From NCBI RefSeq assembly GCF_963580165.1, contig NZ_CAUZLM010000003.1, positions 1 through 64,000 on the forward strand: a stretch of 64,000 bases of DNA. Direction: 5' to 3'. Of the stretch, positions 1-11,000 are shown piece by piece. Within the stretch, counting starts at the first letter, position 1. Each line of letters begins with the position of its first letter. Source of the stretch: Fructobacillus evanidus. GTDB taxonomy: Bacteria > Bacillota > Bacilli > Lactobacillales > Lactobacillaceae. The position numbers and the translations under genes are program-made. The notes under the pieces are model-generated. The model ran no database searches. It had not been told where the DNA came from and saw nothing but the letters and a program-made list of their open reading frames with translations.

Positions 1-5
1 AATAG

Positions 6-70
6 CTCAAAGAATTTCTCCTCATGGTTTGTCTAGCAACTACCATTGTAAAGAATTCTTTGGGTTTTTT
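6..70 (+). terminator. Rho-independent terminator of an upstream gene
   Basis: An 11-bp stem (6-16 with 54-64, one G-T pair) encloses a second small stem (24-28 with 42-46) and is followed by a T tract (65-70 and beyond). It probably ends a gene left of the window. It could also be an attenuator for the glycosyltransferase at 151, since it lies only about 80 bp upstream. Confidence 0.6.
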
Positions 71-150
71 GTTTTTCAATTATCGTTCGAATTAATTATA
101 GAATCTGCCATACTAATCGACATTCGCTGATTTTTCGAACGAAACCAACG

Positions 151-1815
151 GTGTATCCTATAATTTTGATTACTTGGGTAATCTTAATGATTTTTTATGA
201 ATGGTATGTCTTTAAAGACTCCTACCATCCAATTTGGGAAAGTAAAATACGCTGGGATATCTTACTTGTTCTAGTGAATCAAATCTTTGTCGGACTGTTT
301 TTCTTTTACGGAATTGGGAACCTTGTCTTCGCCTTCCGTTACCGCCATATTCGAGACCGTGAGGCGCAAGCCGAGCAACGGATTTTGAAGATGCCGCTCC
401 CAGATGATTGGCGGCCAAAAGTTCAGTTACTTTACACCACCTACAATGATTTTATCCCATACGCGTTGCAGCAGTGTATGGAGCAGAATTATGAAAATAC
501 CGAAACGGTGATTCTCGATAATTCCAATGACCCAGAATACATTATGATGGTGGATCAATTTGTTAAAAATCACCCAGGGGTTAAATTAGTCCGCGACTCC
601 AATAATAAACATGCCAAGGCTGGGAACCTGAATAACTATTTGAATGGGGTCGGTAAGGGGACTTACGATTACTTCGTCATTCTTGATAGTGATGAACTAT
701 TGGAAGAACACTTCGTCGAGAAGTGTTTGAAAATGTTTTATTATAGTGATATCGGAATTTTGCAGTGTAACCACGTCAGTGGTCAGAACCATAATGCCTT
801 TATGAAGACCTTCTCCCGGTCTGGAAATATTTTTTGGCCGGTGCAAAACGTTATCCGTAGTGCTGAAAGTGGCTGGTACCAACAACCCGACACGATGAAG
901 CGCAATGCCAGTGAAGTCCAGGTTGTTCGTAAGGGTGGAACCCTTTGTTTCGAGTTGGGGCATGGCGTGATGATTTCTAAAGCCTGCTTTGAAAGCATCG
1001 GCTCCATTCCACATATGGTGGCCGAGGACCTTTGTACCTCGGTGGAAGCACTGTCACGTGGATGGAACATCAAGTTTGCCTCACAAATTTATGGGAACGA
1101 AGCCTTCCCAGTGACTCTGACTGCTTTGGTTGTCCGGGCGCAGAAGTTCTGTGGTGCCAACCTTGAATTTTTGCGGGTTTACCACAAGCGCTTATTCCAC
1201 AGTAAGGCCTTGAGCTTTTATCAAAAATTAGACATTTTAGCGTTTACATTATCAGCACCAATTGGTTCATTTCAATATCTGAGCCTGATTTTGACTGGGG
1301 TGGTTTTCCCAGTGCTTCATTTGCCAATGATTAGCCAGTTCGATTTCTTGATTCCAGCGATGATTTGCTACGCTAGCCAGGCGATTGTCGATACGGTCTT
1401 CCAGCTTGCTAATGGTGTCAAAGTTTGGAGTGTCTTCTTATATGAAATGCAGTCAGCTATTGTTTATGGTTCGTACTACTTTGTCTTAGTAGCGACAACA
1501 TTCTTCTCGATGCTAAAGCGTCCAGCCAAGTTTGTGGTAACGCCAAAGACCCATGGCAAGATTACCTGGGCTTATGCCTTGCACGCACACTACCGGTCAA
1601 TCATCTTTTCAGTAATCACGATTGTTGTTTGCTGGCACTTTTCCGATAGTCCATGGATTTTGCTGACGTTCTTGCCCGGCTGCATTGGTTTCCTCTTTGA
1701 GTTACAAGCAAATTTCCAAACCAAGGAGACCAAGGCAACGAATGCGCTTTTGCAACGTGAAAGTAAATTGGCCCTAGTTGGTGATCGAAACTATCGTTTG
1801 GATTGGCGAGCATAA
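151..1815 (+). CDS. Membrane-bound family 2 glycosyltransferase (cellulose synthase-like)
   Basis: Likely transfers sugars from a nucleotide-sugar to a growing glycan at the inner face of the membrane. Two hydrophobic segments (about residues 1-17 and 35-60) precede a GT-A domain. The domain carries a D-S-D motif at residues 179-181 and an A-E-D motif with Asp293. Several membrane helices follow from about residue 365. Where processive GT2 enzymes have QxxRW, this protein reads Q331-K-F-C-G, so Arg and Trp are missing and processivity is uncertain. The start is a GTG without a clear Shine-Dalgarno sequence. The frame stays open back to a stop at 49-51, so the true start may differ. No other glycan genes lie beside it, so the product cannot be named. 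Confidence 0.75.
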   Translation: MYPIILITWVILMIFYEWYVFKDSYHPIWESKIRWDILLVLVNQIFVGLFFFYGIGNLVFAFRYRHIRDREAQAEQRILKMPLPDDWRPKVQLLYTTYNDFIPYALQQCMEQNYENTETVILDNSNDPEYIMMVDQFVKNHPGVKLVRDSNNKHAKAGNLNNYLNGVGKGTYDYFVILDSDELLEEHFVEKCLKMFYYSDIGILQCNHVSGQNHNAFMKTFSRSGNIFWPVQNVIRSAESGWYQQPDTMKRNASEVQVVRKGGTLCFELGHGVMISKACFESIGSIPHMVAEDLCTSVEALSRGWNIKFASQIYGNEAFPVTLTALVVRAQKFCGANLEFLRVYHKRLFHSKALSFYQKLDILAFTLSAPIGSFQYLSLILTGVVFPVLHLPMISQFDFLIPAMICYASQAIVDTVFQLANGVKVWSVFLYEMQSAIVYGSYYFVLVATTFFSMLKRPAKFVVTPKTHGKITWAYALHAHYRSIIFSVITIVVCWHFSDSPWILLTFLPGCIGFLFELQANFQTKETKATNALLQRESKLALVGDRNYRLDWRA

Positions 1816-1844
1816 AGGCTCCTTTTGAAAATAAATCAGATAAA

Positions 1845-1879
1845 AATAAGAGCAAACGGTTTTTCCGTTTGCTCTTATT
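1845..1879 (+). terminator. Terminator after the glycosyltransferase
   Basis: A perfect 15-bp stem (1845-1859 with 1865-1879) with a 5-nt loop lies just after the stop codon. The T residues are mostly within the 3' arm. It separates the glycosyltransferase from the amidohydrolase gene. Confidence 0.8.
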
Positions 1880-1941
1880 TGTTTACTGGTAAATTGCGTT
1901 ATACTGGGTTTAAAGTACTTGAAGGAAAGGAACAACCGCCA

Positions 1942-2910
1942 ATGAAGAAAATAGACGGACATGTGCATTTGATCCAAGAAATTGCCGGGTTAAATGGGAA
2001 GGGACGCTTAAACGCTTTGGGAGACGGTGAGGCTATCTGGGACGATGGCACCAAGATTAAGCTGATTCCTGATGGCTGGGGTGACACTAATTTGACTGCG
2101 GAATCTTTTTTGGCGGTTATGAACGCTCATAGCATTGAAAAAGCGGTTTTGCTGCAGGGAAGTTTGAACGGCTACCAAAATTATTATACGTACCAGGCGG
2201 TGCAGCGTTACTCGGACCGCTTTATTGGCGCCTTTGCGGTGGACCCCTTTGCCGAAAATGCCCTGGCCATTGTTCGCCGTCATGTTGAGGACCTTGGTTT
2301 TCGGGCCATCAAATTAGAAATCAGCCAGGGTGGTGGCCTTCACGGCTACCACCAAATAACGCCGTTTCGCTTGGATACAGATACGAGAATGGGTCAAATT
2401 TTCCATTACTTAGCCGATTATCCTGGCTTTACGGTGACGGTCGATTACGGCAGTGCCGAACAAATTAGTCACCAACCAGAGGCGATTGCAATCTTGGCAG
2501 CTCGCTACTCCCAGCTGGACTTTGTGGTTTGCCACCTATCGTTTCCAGATGATCAGCATTTGAATTTTTTGGAAAATACGTTGCGACTCTTTGCACTGCA
2601 TCCCAATATTGTGACTGATTTGTCAGCGATTCAGGATATTTTGGGTGAAACGGCGCTGCCATTTGAAAAAAGTCGGCGGGCGGTGGCACTGGCCAAAGAA
2701 GTATTGGGCAGCAAGCGCCTGATCTGGGGAACTGACTCACCATGGTCTGCCACCTTTAATTCATATGAACATTTAGCGGGCTGGTTGGAAGAGAGTGGTC
2801 TGTTCACTGAGGATGAGTTGGCTGATGTTTATTATGGGACGGCTAACCGCATTTACTTTAAGGAAAGTGCGGTAGCAGCGGCCCAACAAGCCGATGACCC
2901 ACAAAACTGA
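1942..2910 (+). CDS. Amidohydrolase family 2 (TIM-barrel metal-dependent hydrolase)
   Basis: A 322-residue cytoplasmic TIM-barrel hydrolase of the amidohydrolase-2 type. This family hydrolyses or decarboxylates small molecules with one or two bound metal ions. The N-terminal metal motif is GHVHL (His7, His9). A conserved His198 sits in VVCHLSFPD and the C-terminal Asp265 in GTDSPW. The frame is open from 1825, but the ATG at 1942 is chosen because GAAGGAAAGG lies just upstream and the metal motif then falls at the usual N-terminal place. A possible -10 (TATACT, about 1900) lies between the preceding terminator and this gene. It is probably co-transcribed with the next gene, 18 bp downstream. 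The substrate cannot be told. Confidence 0.8.
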   Translation: MKKIDGHVHLIQEIAGLNGKGRLNALGDGEAIWDDGTKIKLIPDGWGDTNLTAESFLAVMNAHSIEKAVLLQGSLNGYQNYYTYQAVQRYSDRFIGAFAVDPFAENALAIVRRHVEDLGFRAIKLEISQGGGLHGYHQITPFRLDTDTRMGQIFHYLADYPGFTVTVDYGSAEQISHQPEAIAILAARYSQLDFVVCHLSFPDDQHLNFLENTLRLFALHPNIVTDLSAIQDILGETALPFEKSRRAVALAKEVLGSKRLIWGTDSPWSATFNSYEHLAGWLEESGLFTEDELADVYYGTANRIYFKESAVAAAQQADDPQN

Positions 2911-2928
2911 TTTGGAGGAGGTTAGGCG

Positions 2929-3507
2929 ATGACGATTTTTGATGAGATTAAGGCAGATCCCGCTAATGCGGCCTATACTAAGGAGGGCTGGGACCCAATT
3001 TACAGTGCGCCGGCTAACGCCAAGATTTTGATTATTGGCCAGGCACCGGGGTTGAAGGTCCAGGAAACCGGCATCATGTGGAACGATGCCTCTGGTGACC
3101 GGTTGCGGGATTGGCTCGGTGTGTCTAAGCAAACCTTTTATGAGTCAGGGCAAATTGCTGTGATTCCGATGGATTTCTATTATCCAGGCAAGGCGAAATC
3201 GGGCGATAAGCCACCGCGAAAGGGGATTGCCGATAAGTGGCACCCACGCCTGCTGGCGGCGATGCCTGATATTCAGCTAACGATTTTGGTTGGTTCGTAT
3301 GCTCAAAAGTATTACTTAGATTTGCCAAAATCAGCAACCTTAACGGCAACGGTCAAGGACTTTGATCGTTTCTGGCCCAAGTATTTACCAATCGTTCATC
3401 CGTCACCCCGAAATAACATCTGGCTGAAAAAGAATCCCTGGTTTGAGGAAGAAATTGTGCCGGACTTGCAGAAACGAGTGGCGCAGCTGCTTGCGACTAA
3501 GGGATGA
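2929..3507 (+). CDS. Uracil-DNA glycosylase family protein
   Basis: A 192-residue protein of the uracil-DNA glycosylase superfamily, which excises uracil or related bases from DNA. It shows the N-terminal motif IIGQAPG (about residues 35-41) and the C-terminal motif VHPSPRN (about residues 156-162), the two active-site walls of the fold. The Asp or Asn that activates water in classical family members is not obvious after GQAPG, so the activity is uncertain. GGAGGAGG lies 8 nt before the ATG. It follows the amidohydrolase by 18 bp and probably shares its transcript. Confidence 0.75.
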   Translation: MTIFDEIKADPANAAYTKEGWDPIYSAPANAKILIIGQAPGLKVQETGIMWNDASGDRLRDWLGVSKQTFYESGQIAVIPMDFYYPGKAKSGDKPPRKGIADKWHPRLLAAMPDIQLTILVGSYAQKYYLDLPKSATLTATVKDFDRFWPKYLPIVHPSPRNNIWLKKNPWFEEEIVPDLQKRVAQLLATKG

Positions 3508-3630
3508 GCGTATCGGAGTTGCGGAGCCAGATGATTCAGTTGCTTGTGGTTTTGACCCGAGTGTACCAGATTTGCAGGTTCAGGTATTTTTTTGCTTGAC
3601 CAAGGACTGATTTATTAATAGTGTCATAAC

Positions 3631-3660
3631 AAAAGGCTAGGAATGTGTTCCTAGCCTTTT
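3631..3660. terminator. Bidirectional terminator between convergent genes
   Basis: A perfect 13-bp stem (3631-3643 with 3648-3660) with a 4-nt loop has A-rich and T-rich ends. It can stop transcription from the glycosylase gene on the left and from the permease gene on the right. Confidence 0.85.
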
Positions 3661-4763
3661 TAAAATTGCCTAAAAGGCCAAACGAGGGCGATGCTGCCAA
3701 GCAAGAAGAGTAGGTTCCAGCCGGTGAAGACGATGAAGAAGCGGCGGGCATCCTGGCGTGTGAGAAGATGGCGAACTTGGCGGTAGGCCAATAAATTTGC
3801 TAATGAGGCTACTAACGTCCCAAACCCACCGACTGAAACGCCCAAAAAGAGTGCCACTTTATAGGAAGTAAACGGCGCAAGTAGGGCTACTGTTGGGACG
3901 TTGGAGAGGCCTTGGCTGACGAGGGCACCCGTGATGAATGTTTGCCAAAATGATTGGCCAGCCCATTTTAAGAATGTGGCGAGCTGTGGTAATCGGATGA
4001 GGGCACCGACAATCAGAAAGAAGTTGGCAATCAGCCACACGACACCGTAATCAACTGTTGTCAGTGATTGGCGGTCAATGGTAATGGCTAAAATCAGGGC
4101 TATGATTAAACCGAAAAAAGCGGGAATCAGACCTAACAGGCTGGATAAGACGGCTAGGGTACCAAGGACCAACCAGGTCAGGGTCCCTTTTTTGATTGGC
4201 AGGGTCGGTTGATCTTGCTGGGGTAAGGGTTCCTGATTTAAGCCAATCAATCCCAGTGGCAAAGTAATCAGGCCAGTTAGCAGGAGGGCAGCCGTCGGTA
4301 GGAAGTGGTTGAGTGACCAGTGGTAATAGGAAAGAAGGTAAAGGTTTTGTGGATTACCAAAGGGGGATGCAGCTGAGCCAAGGTTGGCGTAAATCGTGAT
4401 GAAGGTGACGGTGCGAGCAATTGGGAGGTCAATCTGGCGCACAATCACAAAGAAGAGGGGGATGAGCGTCAAAATCGTGACATCGTTGGTGACAAACATG
4501 GAGCCAAAGAAGGCAATTAATAGAAGAAAGAGGACGGCTTGCCGGTTGGTTTTGGCACGCGCTAAGATTGCCTGGGCAAAATAGTCTAAGAGTCCTAACT
4601 GTGACCAGGTACTGACCAGGACGAGTAAAGCAGCCAGACTGAAGAGGGTCGGAAAATTGAGGCTCTGCCAAGAAAGTTGGTGACTGATTGCCAGGAGGCA
4701 GACGATAACTGTCGTGAGAATAAGGAAGTAGTCGTTGGTTAGTTTTTTGAAAATAGTTGTCAT
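3660..4763 (-). CDS. SLC13/ArsB-type ion or carboxylate permease
   Basis: A 367-residue polytopic membrane protein with about ten hydrophobic helices, resembling the ArsB/NhaD/citrate-transporter superfamily. Two repeated half-motifs are visible: FVTNDVTILTLIP near residue 90 and GLSNVPTVALLAPF near residue 285. These are the helical-hairpin signatures of the two inverted repeats. It is shorter than typical ArsB (about 425 residues), like the YbiR-type members found in lactic acid bacteria. The start codon has an AAAAGGAAA sequence upstream on the minus strand. It is transcribed away from the giant surface gene. The substrate (arsenite, sodium, dicarboxylate or other) cannot be assigned. Confidence 0.7.
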   Translation of the reverse strand: MTTIFKKLTNDYFLILTTVIVCLLAISHQLSWQSLNFPTLFSLAALLVLVSTWSQLGLLDYFAQAILARAKTNRQAVLFLLLIAFFGSMFVTNDVTILTLIPLFFVIVRQIDLPIARTVTFITIYANLGSAASPFGNPQNLYLLSYYHWSLNHFLPTAALLLTGLITLPLGLIGLNQEPLPQQDQPTLPIKKGTLTWLVLGTLAVLSSLLGLIPAFFGLIIALILAITIDRQSLTTVDYGVVWLIANFFLIVGALIRLPQLATFLKWAGQSFWQTFITGALVSQGLSNVPTVALLAPFTSYKVALFLGVSVGGFGTLVASLANLLAYRQVRHLLTRQDARRFFIVFTGWNLLFLLGSIALVWPFRQF

Positions 4764-4951
4764 GGCGGTTCTGATTTTCCTTTTTAAATAAGTAGAAATT
4801 AGTTTTTCTGTGTTAAATAACGGTGAAATGTTACATAAAGATGTTTGGAATCGTTCATGCTTATTTTGGACTATTTTATGCTTGAAAAGGCTTTAAATAG
4901 GCTTTAAAGTAGTAAATCTATCTATCCATTAAAAAGAACAATTCTCAATTG

Positions 4952-4980
4952 TTTACATTTCATTCTAAAAGAGTTAACAT
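4952..4980 (+). promoter_or_regulatory. Candidate promoter of the giant surface-protein gene
   Basis: TTTACA (4952-4957) and TAACAT (4975-4980) are separated by 17 bp in the A/T-rich 279-bp gap between the two divergent genes. The -35 is a good match and the -10 only moderate. AAAGGGGAAGG just before the ATG at 5043 is the ribosome binding site. Confidence 0.45.
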
Positions 4981-5042
4981 TAGGTGATGAAAGTTACATT
5001 TATTTCTTAAATATGTTGTTTTGAAATAAAAGGGGAAGGTAG

Positions 5043-8000
5043 ATGGTAACTATGTTAACAAATCATAAGATAAACGTTAATACAAAGGAGCACTACAAGA
5101 TGTATAAAGCCGGCAAATACTGGCTTTTTGCATCAATTGCAGTTGCTAGTTTTGGTCTGTTGACATCAGTTGAAGGGCAGAGTGCGCACGCTGACTCGAC
5201 GACAACAACGAGTCAGTCGACGATTAATAATACCACGAGTCAGACAGCGGGTCAGTCGACTTTGGCTAGTCAAAGTACCAGTCAGTCAGTCAGTGCTAGC
5301 CAATCAACTTCAGCTAGCCAAGGTACCAGTCAGTCGATTAGTGCCAGTCAGTCAACTTCAGTTAGCCAAAGTACTAGTCAATCAATTAGTGTTAGCCAGT
5401 CGGCTGCGGGTAACCAAAGTACTAGTCAATCAAGTAGCGCCAGTCTGTCAACTTCAGCTAGTCAGGGTACGTCAATGGTCGCATCACAATCTACTTCGGC
5501 CAGTCAGGAAGGATTATCATTCCGTGTGGGTGATGACGCACAAACGAATTCTAACCAAAATAATTCGGCCACGCTACCATCTGATTCAAATACGGATCGT
5601 TCGGGTGTAGTGAACACAACGGTTCCAACTACATTATCAACTACTTCAGTAACTGTTAATGTTCCTGACCAGGTACAAAATCCAAATAATTATAAGAAGA
5701 ACCCTGTTGATGTATCGACGTATTCACAGTTTATGCAGGCTTGGAATGATTCAAAGGTTGATTATATTAACTTGACTAGTGATATTACTAAGGATGGCAG
5801 TAGTCAGCAGAATCGTCCTAGTTCGACCGGTAGTGTCATTATCAATGGTAACGGTCATACATTAGATTTGGGTGGCGACCAGCTTTATATGGGAACCCTT
5901 GGTAATGGTAGTCAGAATGCAACTTTAACGCTGACGAATATTAATCTTGAAAATGGCTATAGTGATAGTAAAACAAATAACGGTATTAATGAATCATTTT
6001 TGTACACTGATGATGGCTCGCATTTAACGATTAACGTGAATAATGTATCCCTTAGTGCTAGTAAATTAACTGGGAATGATCCGGCTAAGTTTATTTATAC
6101 TGGTGTTAATTCTGCCCTTGTTTTTTCTGGCACTAACGTTCTTAAAAACACGAATGAAATTGCTCGTGGAGCCAGCAATATTCAGTTTGCTAATAATTCC
6201 AAGTTGATTCAGCAACGACCTCAAAATGATTTCGGAAATTCTGCATTTTGGCTTCTAAATAATGCGCCAGCCGGCAACACTGGTTATGGTAACTCCTTTA
6301 CCATTGGTGATGGAGCGACTCTCGACATGGAGCATTACAACAATTATGTTGGGAATAATGTTTGTTTGATTTATGAAGGTAGCTACCTGAGTGGCATTAA
6401 GGCCGGGGACAATGTTTCCTGGACCCAAAATGGCTTTCGTGGTTTTTTTTCAAGCACCGCTGGTGCTTCTAATGGACAATTTATCTTTGGTAAAAACTTT
6501 AATTTGAATATTCCATCAACGGATGCGACGGGATCCATAACATTGATGCACTTGAACGGAAGCCAGTCGATTGTCTTCAACGCAGGGACTCAAATTAATA
6601 TTCAAACGAACCATGCTTCAGATGCGATTTTTTGGCTTGAAGGATCGTCAACTGCTACCTTTATTTCGCCAAAATCGATTCACTTTGCTCGATTAAATCC
6701 GGATGGAACGCCAGGTTCTCCAACAACGAATTTCTTTTATGGTGGTGGCCCAACTATAATCACGAATGGGACCATGCAAGTTTGGACTGGTAGCGACACG
6801 GCTTCCAACAAGCCGAACGGTAATGGTCAAGAATCCTTTGTAAAGTACACCTTAACTGGCTCATATGGTGTTGGATCTAACGGAACCACAACACTGACGC
6901 GAGCCGATGGCACGACTGTCACGAACCCATCTGATTTATCAAATGGTAACATCCGTGAAATGCAAACCCAGTCAATTGGTGTTGGTCAGGTTTACGTCCA
7001 GTACAAGGACCAGTATGGCAACAATGTTGGTAGTCCAGTATTGGTCACCTTACCTTCAGATGCTTACATTGGTCAGTATATCGCGTTAACCAATAACGAT
7101 ATTATTAACAAGAATATGCCATCGAACTATATCTGGGCATTGGGTAATCAGATTCCTGCTAGTGCGAAGAATGATGCTCAAAGTAAAGGTAGCCCCGATA
7201 CAACTGTTGATAATGGTGATAGTAGTGGACAGGCAAATATTGCCGTCGTTCCAGTTAAGGGGACGAGTTACACCTACAATGTCTACGTTTATGGTGTTCC
7301 CGAAACAGTCACATACCAGTATGTCGATGTGAATAATGCTAATAACGTGTTGACACCTAAGAGTACAACGACGCAGCCGCCAGTGCTCGCCAATTATGGC
7401 AACGTGATTAATTGGGCGGATTCATATTATACAAGTACAACGGTACCTGATGGTTATTCATATATGACGGGTTATTCAGGACAACCAAGTACGACCACCG
7501 TTGGAACAACAAACAATGTTGTTAAAATCTATGTACAAGGAAATTGGCAAACAGCAACAGAGTCTTACCAGGATTTGAATGGTAACACAGTGACCCCTAA
7601 CGATCAGGTGACATTAACCGGACGTACTGGTCAAGTTGTGACGATTCCTAATGGTCCTGCAACCGATTATTATGCATTAGACCACATCTTAGTAAACGGT
7701 CAGATTGTCACAGCGGGTTCGAACTATACCATGACCAATGGTAACAATGTTTTGACTTACGTTTACCGGTCATTGGATGGTGAAAAGGCCTCTGCCAAGG
7801 ATGCTATTAATAATGCTGCTCAGGCGGCTATTCAGAAGATTAATGCTGTTACTAATCTAACATCTGATCAAATTACTACTGCTATCCAAGCGGTGCAAGC
7901 AAGTCAGAACAAAGCAATTGCGGCTATAACTGCTGCAAAATCAGAAAGTGACATTACGACCAGTCTGAATAGTGGTTTATTAAACATGAGTCGTAGTGCG

Positions 8001-11000
8001 GCCAGTTTAGTCATTGATGGTAGTGCCAAAGCACAGAACGATAGAATTGCTGGTTTACAGTATTTGTCGCCTGATCAAAAGGCAAAGTATGAGCAGACAG
8101 TTACGGATGATGCGACTGCTTTGAAGGCTGACTTGAATAGTAATGCGGCGAGTCCAAATGACGTTCAAGCTAAGCAGGATGCTGCTACTACTAAATTAAA
8201 CGGTGATGAAAGCAAGGCTGAATTGGATGATTATGGAACAAATATCCTCAATCAGATTAACCAAATGCCAGCATTGAGCAACCAACAGAAAGCAGATGCT
8301 GCCACAGCAGTTCAGGGAATTGTTGGTAATGGTCAGAATTTAATTGGTGTCAAAACAATGCTGAGTGATATTTTAGCGGCATTAAAATCAAGTGAAGACA
8401 GCTTAAATAATGAAAAAAATAAGGCTCAAGGTGAAAGTGACGCTGCTATGAAGCAGTTTCGGGCTGACTATGTTGCCACGCTTGAACAATATGTTGTTCA
8501 GGCCGATGCTCAAATTGATTCATTGAACTTGATTGACAAGGATGCTGCTAAAGAGACTGTTCGAAAAACTGCTGATGCAGCTGAGGCGAATATTAATAAC
8601 GCAACCGACGAAGTTTCTGTCATTAATGCAGAAGCTGCTGGAGAGGTAGCAATCGCTAAAAATACCGCTGATTCAACCATTGATAATGCGACGGTTGCTG
8701 CCGAAAATAAGGTGGCTGCCTTGAACAATTTGCAGTCAGGCGATAAAGCGGCTGCGAAGACGAATATTGAAAGTTTACAGACGAGTGCCAAAAATAATAT
8801 TGCGAGCGCACTTCATACAACTGACGTAACGACTGCCCTCACTAATGGCACAAATTCAATTGCTCAAAAAGCTTCAGCGACTGTTATTCAAGATGCTGTT
8901 GCGGGTGCCGATAGCGCAATTGATGCACTCAAGACGATGTCAGCAACTGAAAAGCAAAGCTTTAAAGATAAGATTGCTAGCGATGCAACAACGTATAGTA
9001 ACAATTTGACAGCTGCTACTAACGGATCCGATATTCAAACAATTGAAAATAATGGTGTGGCGGTTATTCAGGCGGACTTAGCTAGTGCTGTTTTGAAGGA
9101 TTACCAAGAAAACGCTGATAACCAGTTAGATGCATACGCTCTTAATGCTACAAATGCTGTTTCAGCTTTGCCAAATTTGGACCAGTCTAGTTACTTAGCA
9201 AACATTGCAACAGATGTGAAGAATGGAAAAGCTGCAATTGATGGCGCAAGCTCATCTTCTTCTGTAGACGATGCATTAGGTACGGCAAAACGGAGTATTG
9301 ATAGTGAACAGGCTGCTGCTACTTTAAAGAGTGCTCAAAACGTAGCAAATGCAGCGGTTAATGCTGCTGCTCAAAGTGTTAATGCTGTTATTGGCAATTT
9401 GAAGCCACTGGCCCCTGCAGAAATTACAAAATACCAAGATCAAGTGAATGATATTGTGGTAAATGCAACAACGCAGATTAATGGCGAGACGTTGCCAGCT
9501 ACTGTATCAAGTGATCAAGCGAGTGCTATCAGTAAAATCAATGGCATTCAAGCTGCCGCTAATTTGCAAAATGCTAAGGAAGCTGCGGTTGCAGTAGCTA
9601 AACAGGCTGCAGCAGATACCAAGACTGCCATTGGTAATTTGAAGCCACTGAAACCTGAAGAAATAACAGAATATCAGGGACAGGTTGATGATGCGTTGAA
9701 GGCCGTTACGAACCAGATTAACAGCGAAACGACAACGGATGCTGTAACAAGTGATCAGACAACCTTTACGAATACAACTGTGCCTAATATCACAAGCGCA
9801 GCATCTTTGCAGAACAATAAAGAAGATGACAACGCGCAGGTGGATTCATATGCGCAAAATGCAAAGAATGCCATTGCAGACAAGACGGGTATGCCTGATT
9901 TGAGCCCTGAACAAATCAGTGACTATGATACCCAGATTAATACTGCCGTTACGAACGGTAAGTCTTCAATTACTGGTGGCCAAGATACTGCTACTGTTGC
10001 CACAAACTTCCAAACTGCTAAGGAAAACATTGACAAGATTAAGGCTGCTGCACAAGCCGAAAGTGATGCGATTGTTGCCAAGGCTAAGAACGATGCTGAT
10101 GATGCAATTGACCAGGCTGTTGCTACTGCACAAGCAGACGTGCAAAAGTTGAATCCATTGAGTGATCAGGCAGCTCGGCTTGCGGCAATTAAGAACGATG
10201 GGGATGCTGCTAAGACAAAGATTGCAGCTGACAAGAATACTGCAGATATTTCAAACGACCAAGAGGCAGGTTTGCAGACGATTAGTAATGATCGAAGCGC
10301 TGCAATTTTGCAGAGTGTCAAGGAAGCTGCCATTGCAGCGGCTACTCAAACTGCTACAGATGCCGAGACTGCTATTGGTGGTTTGCAGCCACTGAAACCT
10401 GAAGAAGTAACAAAATACCAGGGTCAAGTTGAAGCTGCTTTGCAGGCCGTTACGAATCAGATTAAAAGCGAAACGACAACGGATGCTGTAACAAGTGATC
10501 AGACAACCTTTACGAATATGACTGTTCTTAATATCAAAAACGCAGCTTCTTTGCAGAATGCTAAGGATGCCGCAATTGCAGTGGCTACTCAAAATGCTAC
10601 AGACGCCAAGACTGCTATTGGTGCTTTGAAGCCATTACAGCCTGATGAAATAACAAAGTACCAGGACCAGGTTGACAGTGCTTTGTCCGATGCTACGACC
10701 CAGATTAATCAAGAGAAAACAATTGCTGCGGTGCTAAGCGACCAAACTAGTACTACTACTGAGATTAGCGGTATCAAAGATGCTGCTTCTTTGCAAAACA
10801 CCAAGGAAGATGACAACAATCAGTTGGACCAATATGCGCAAAATGCAAAGAATGCCATTGCGGACAAGACGGGTATGCCTGATTTGAACGATGACCAAAT
10901 TAGTGGCTATGATAACCAGATTGTTGCTGCCGTTTCGGCTGGTAAGTCTTCGATTAATGGTGGTCAAGATACCACTACTGTTGCCACAAATTTCCAAACT

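Noticed and set aside
5208..5520. Possible non-coding minisatellite
   Set aside because: The repeats are in frame and encode a Ser-rich stalk in the surface protein.
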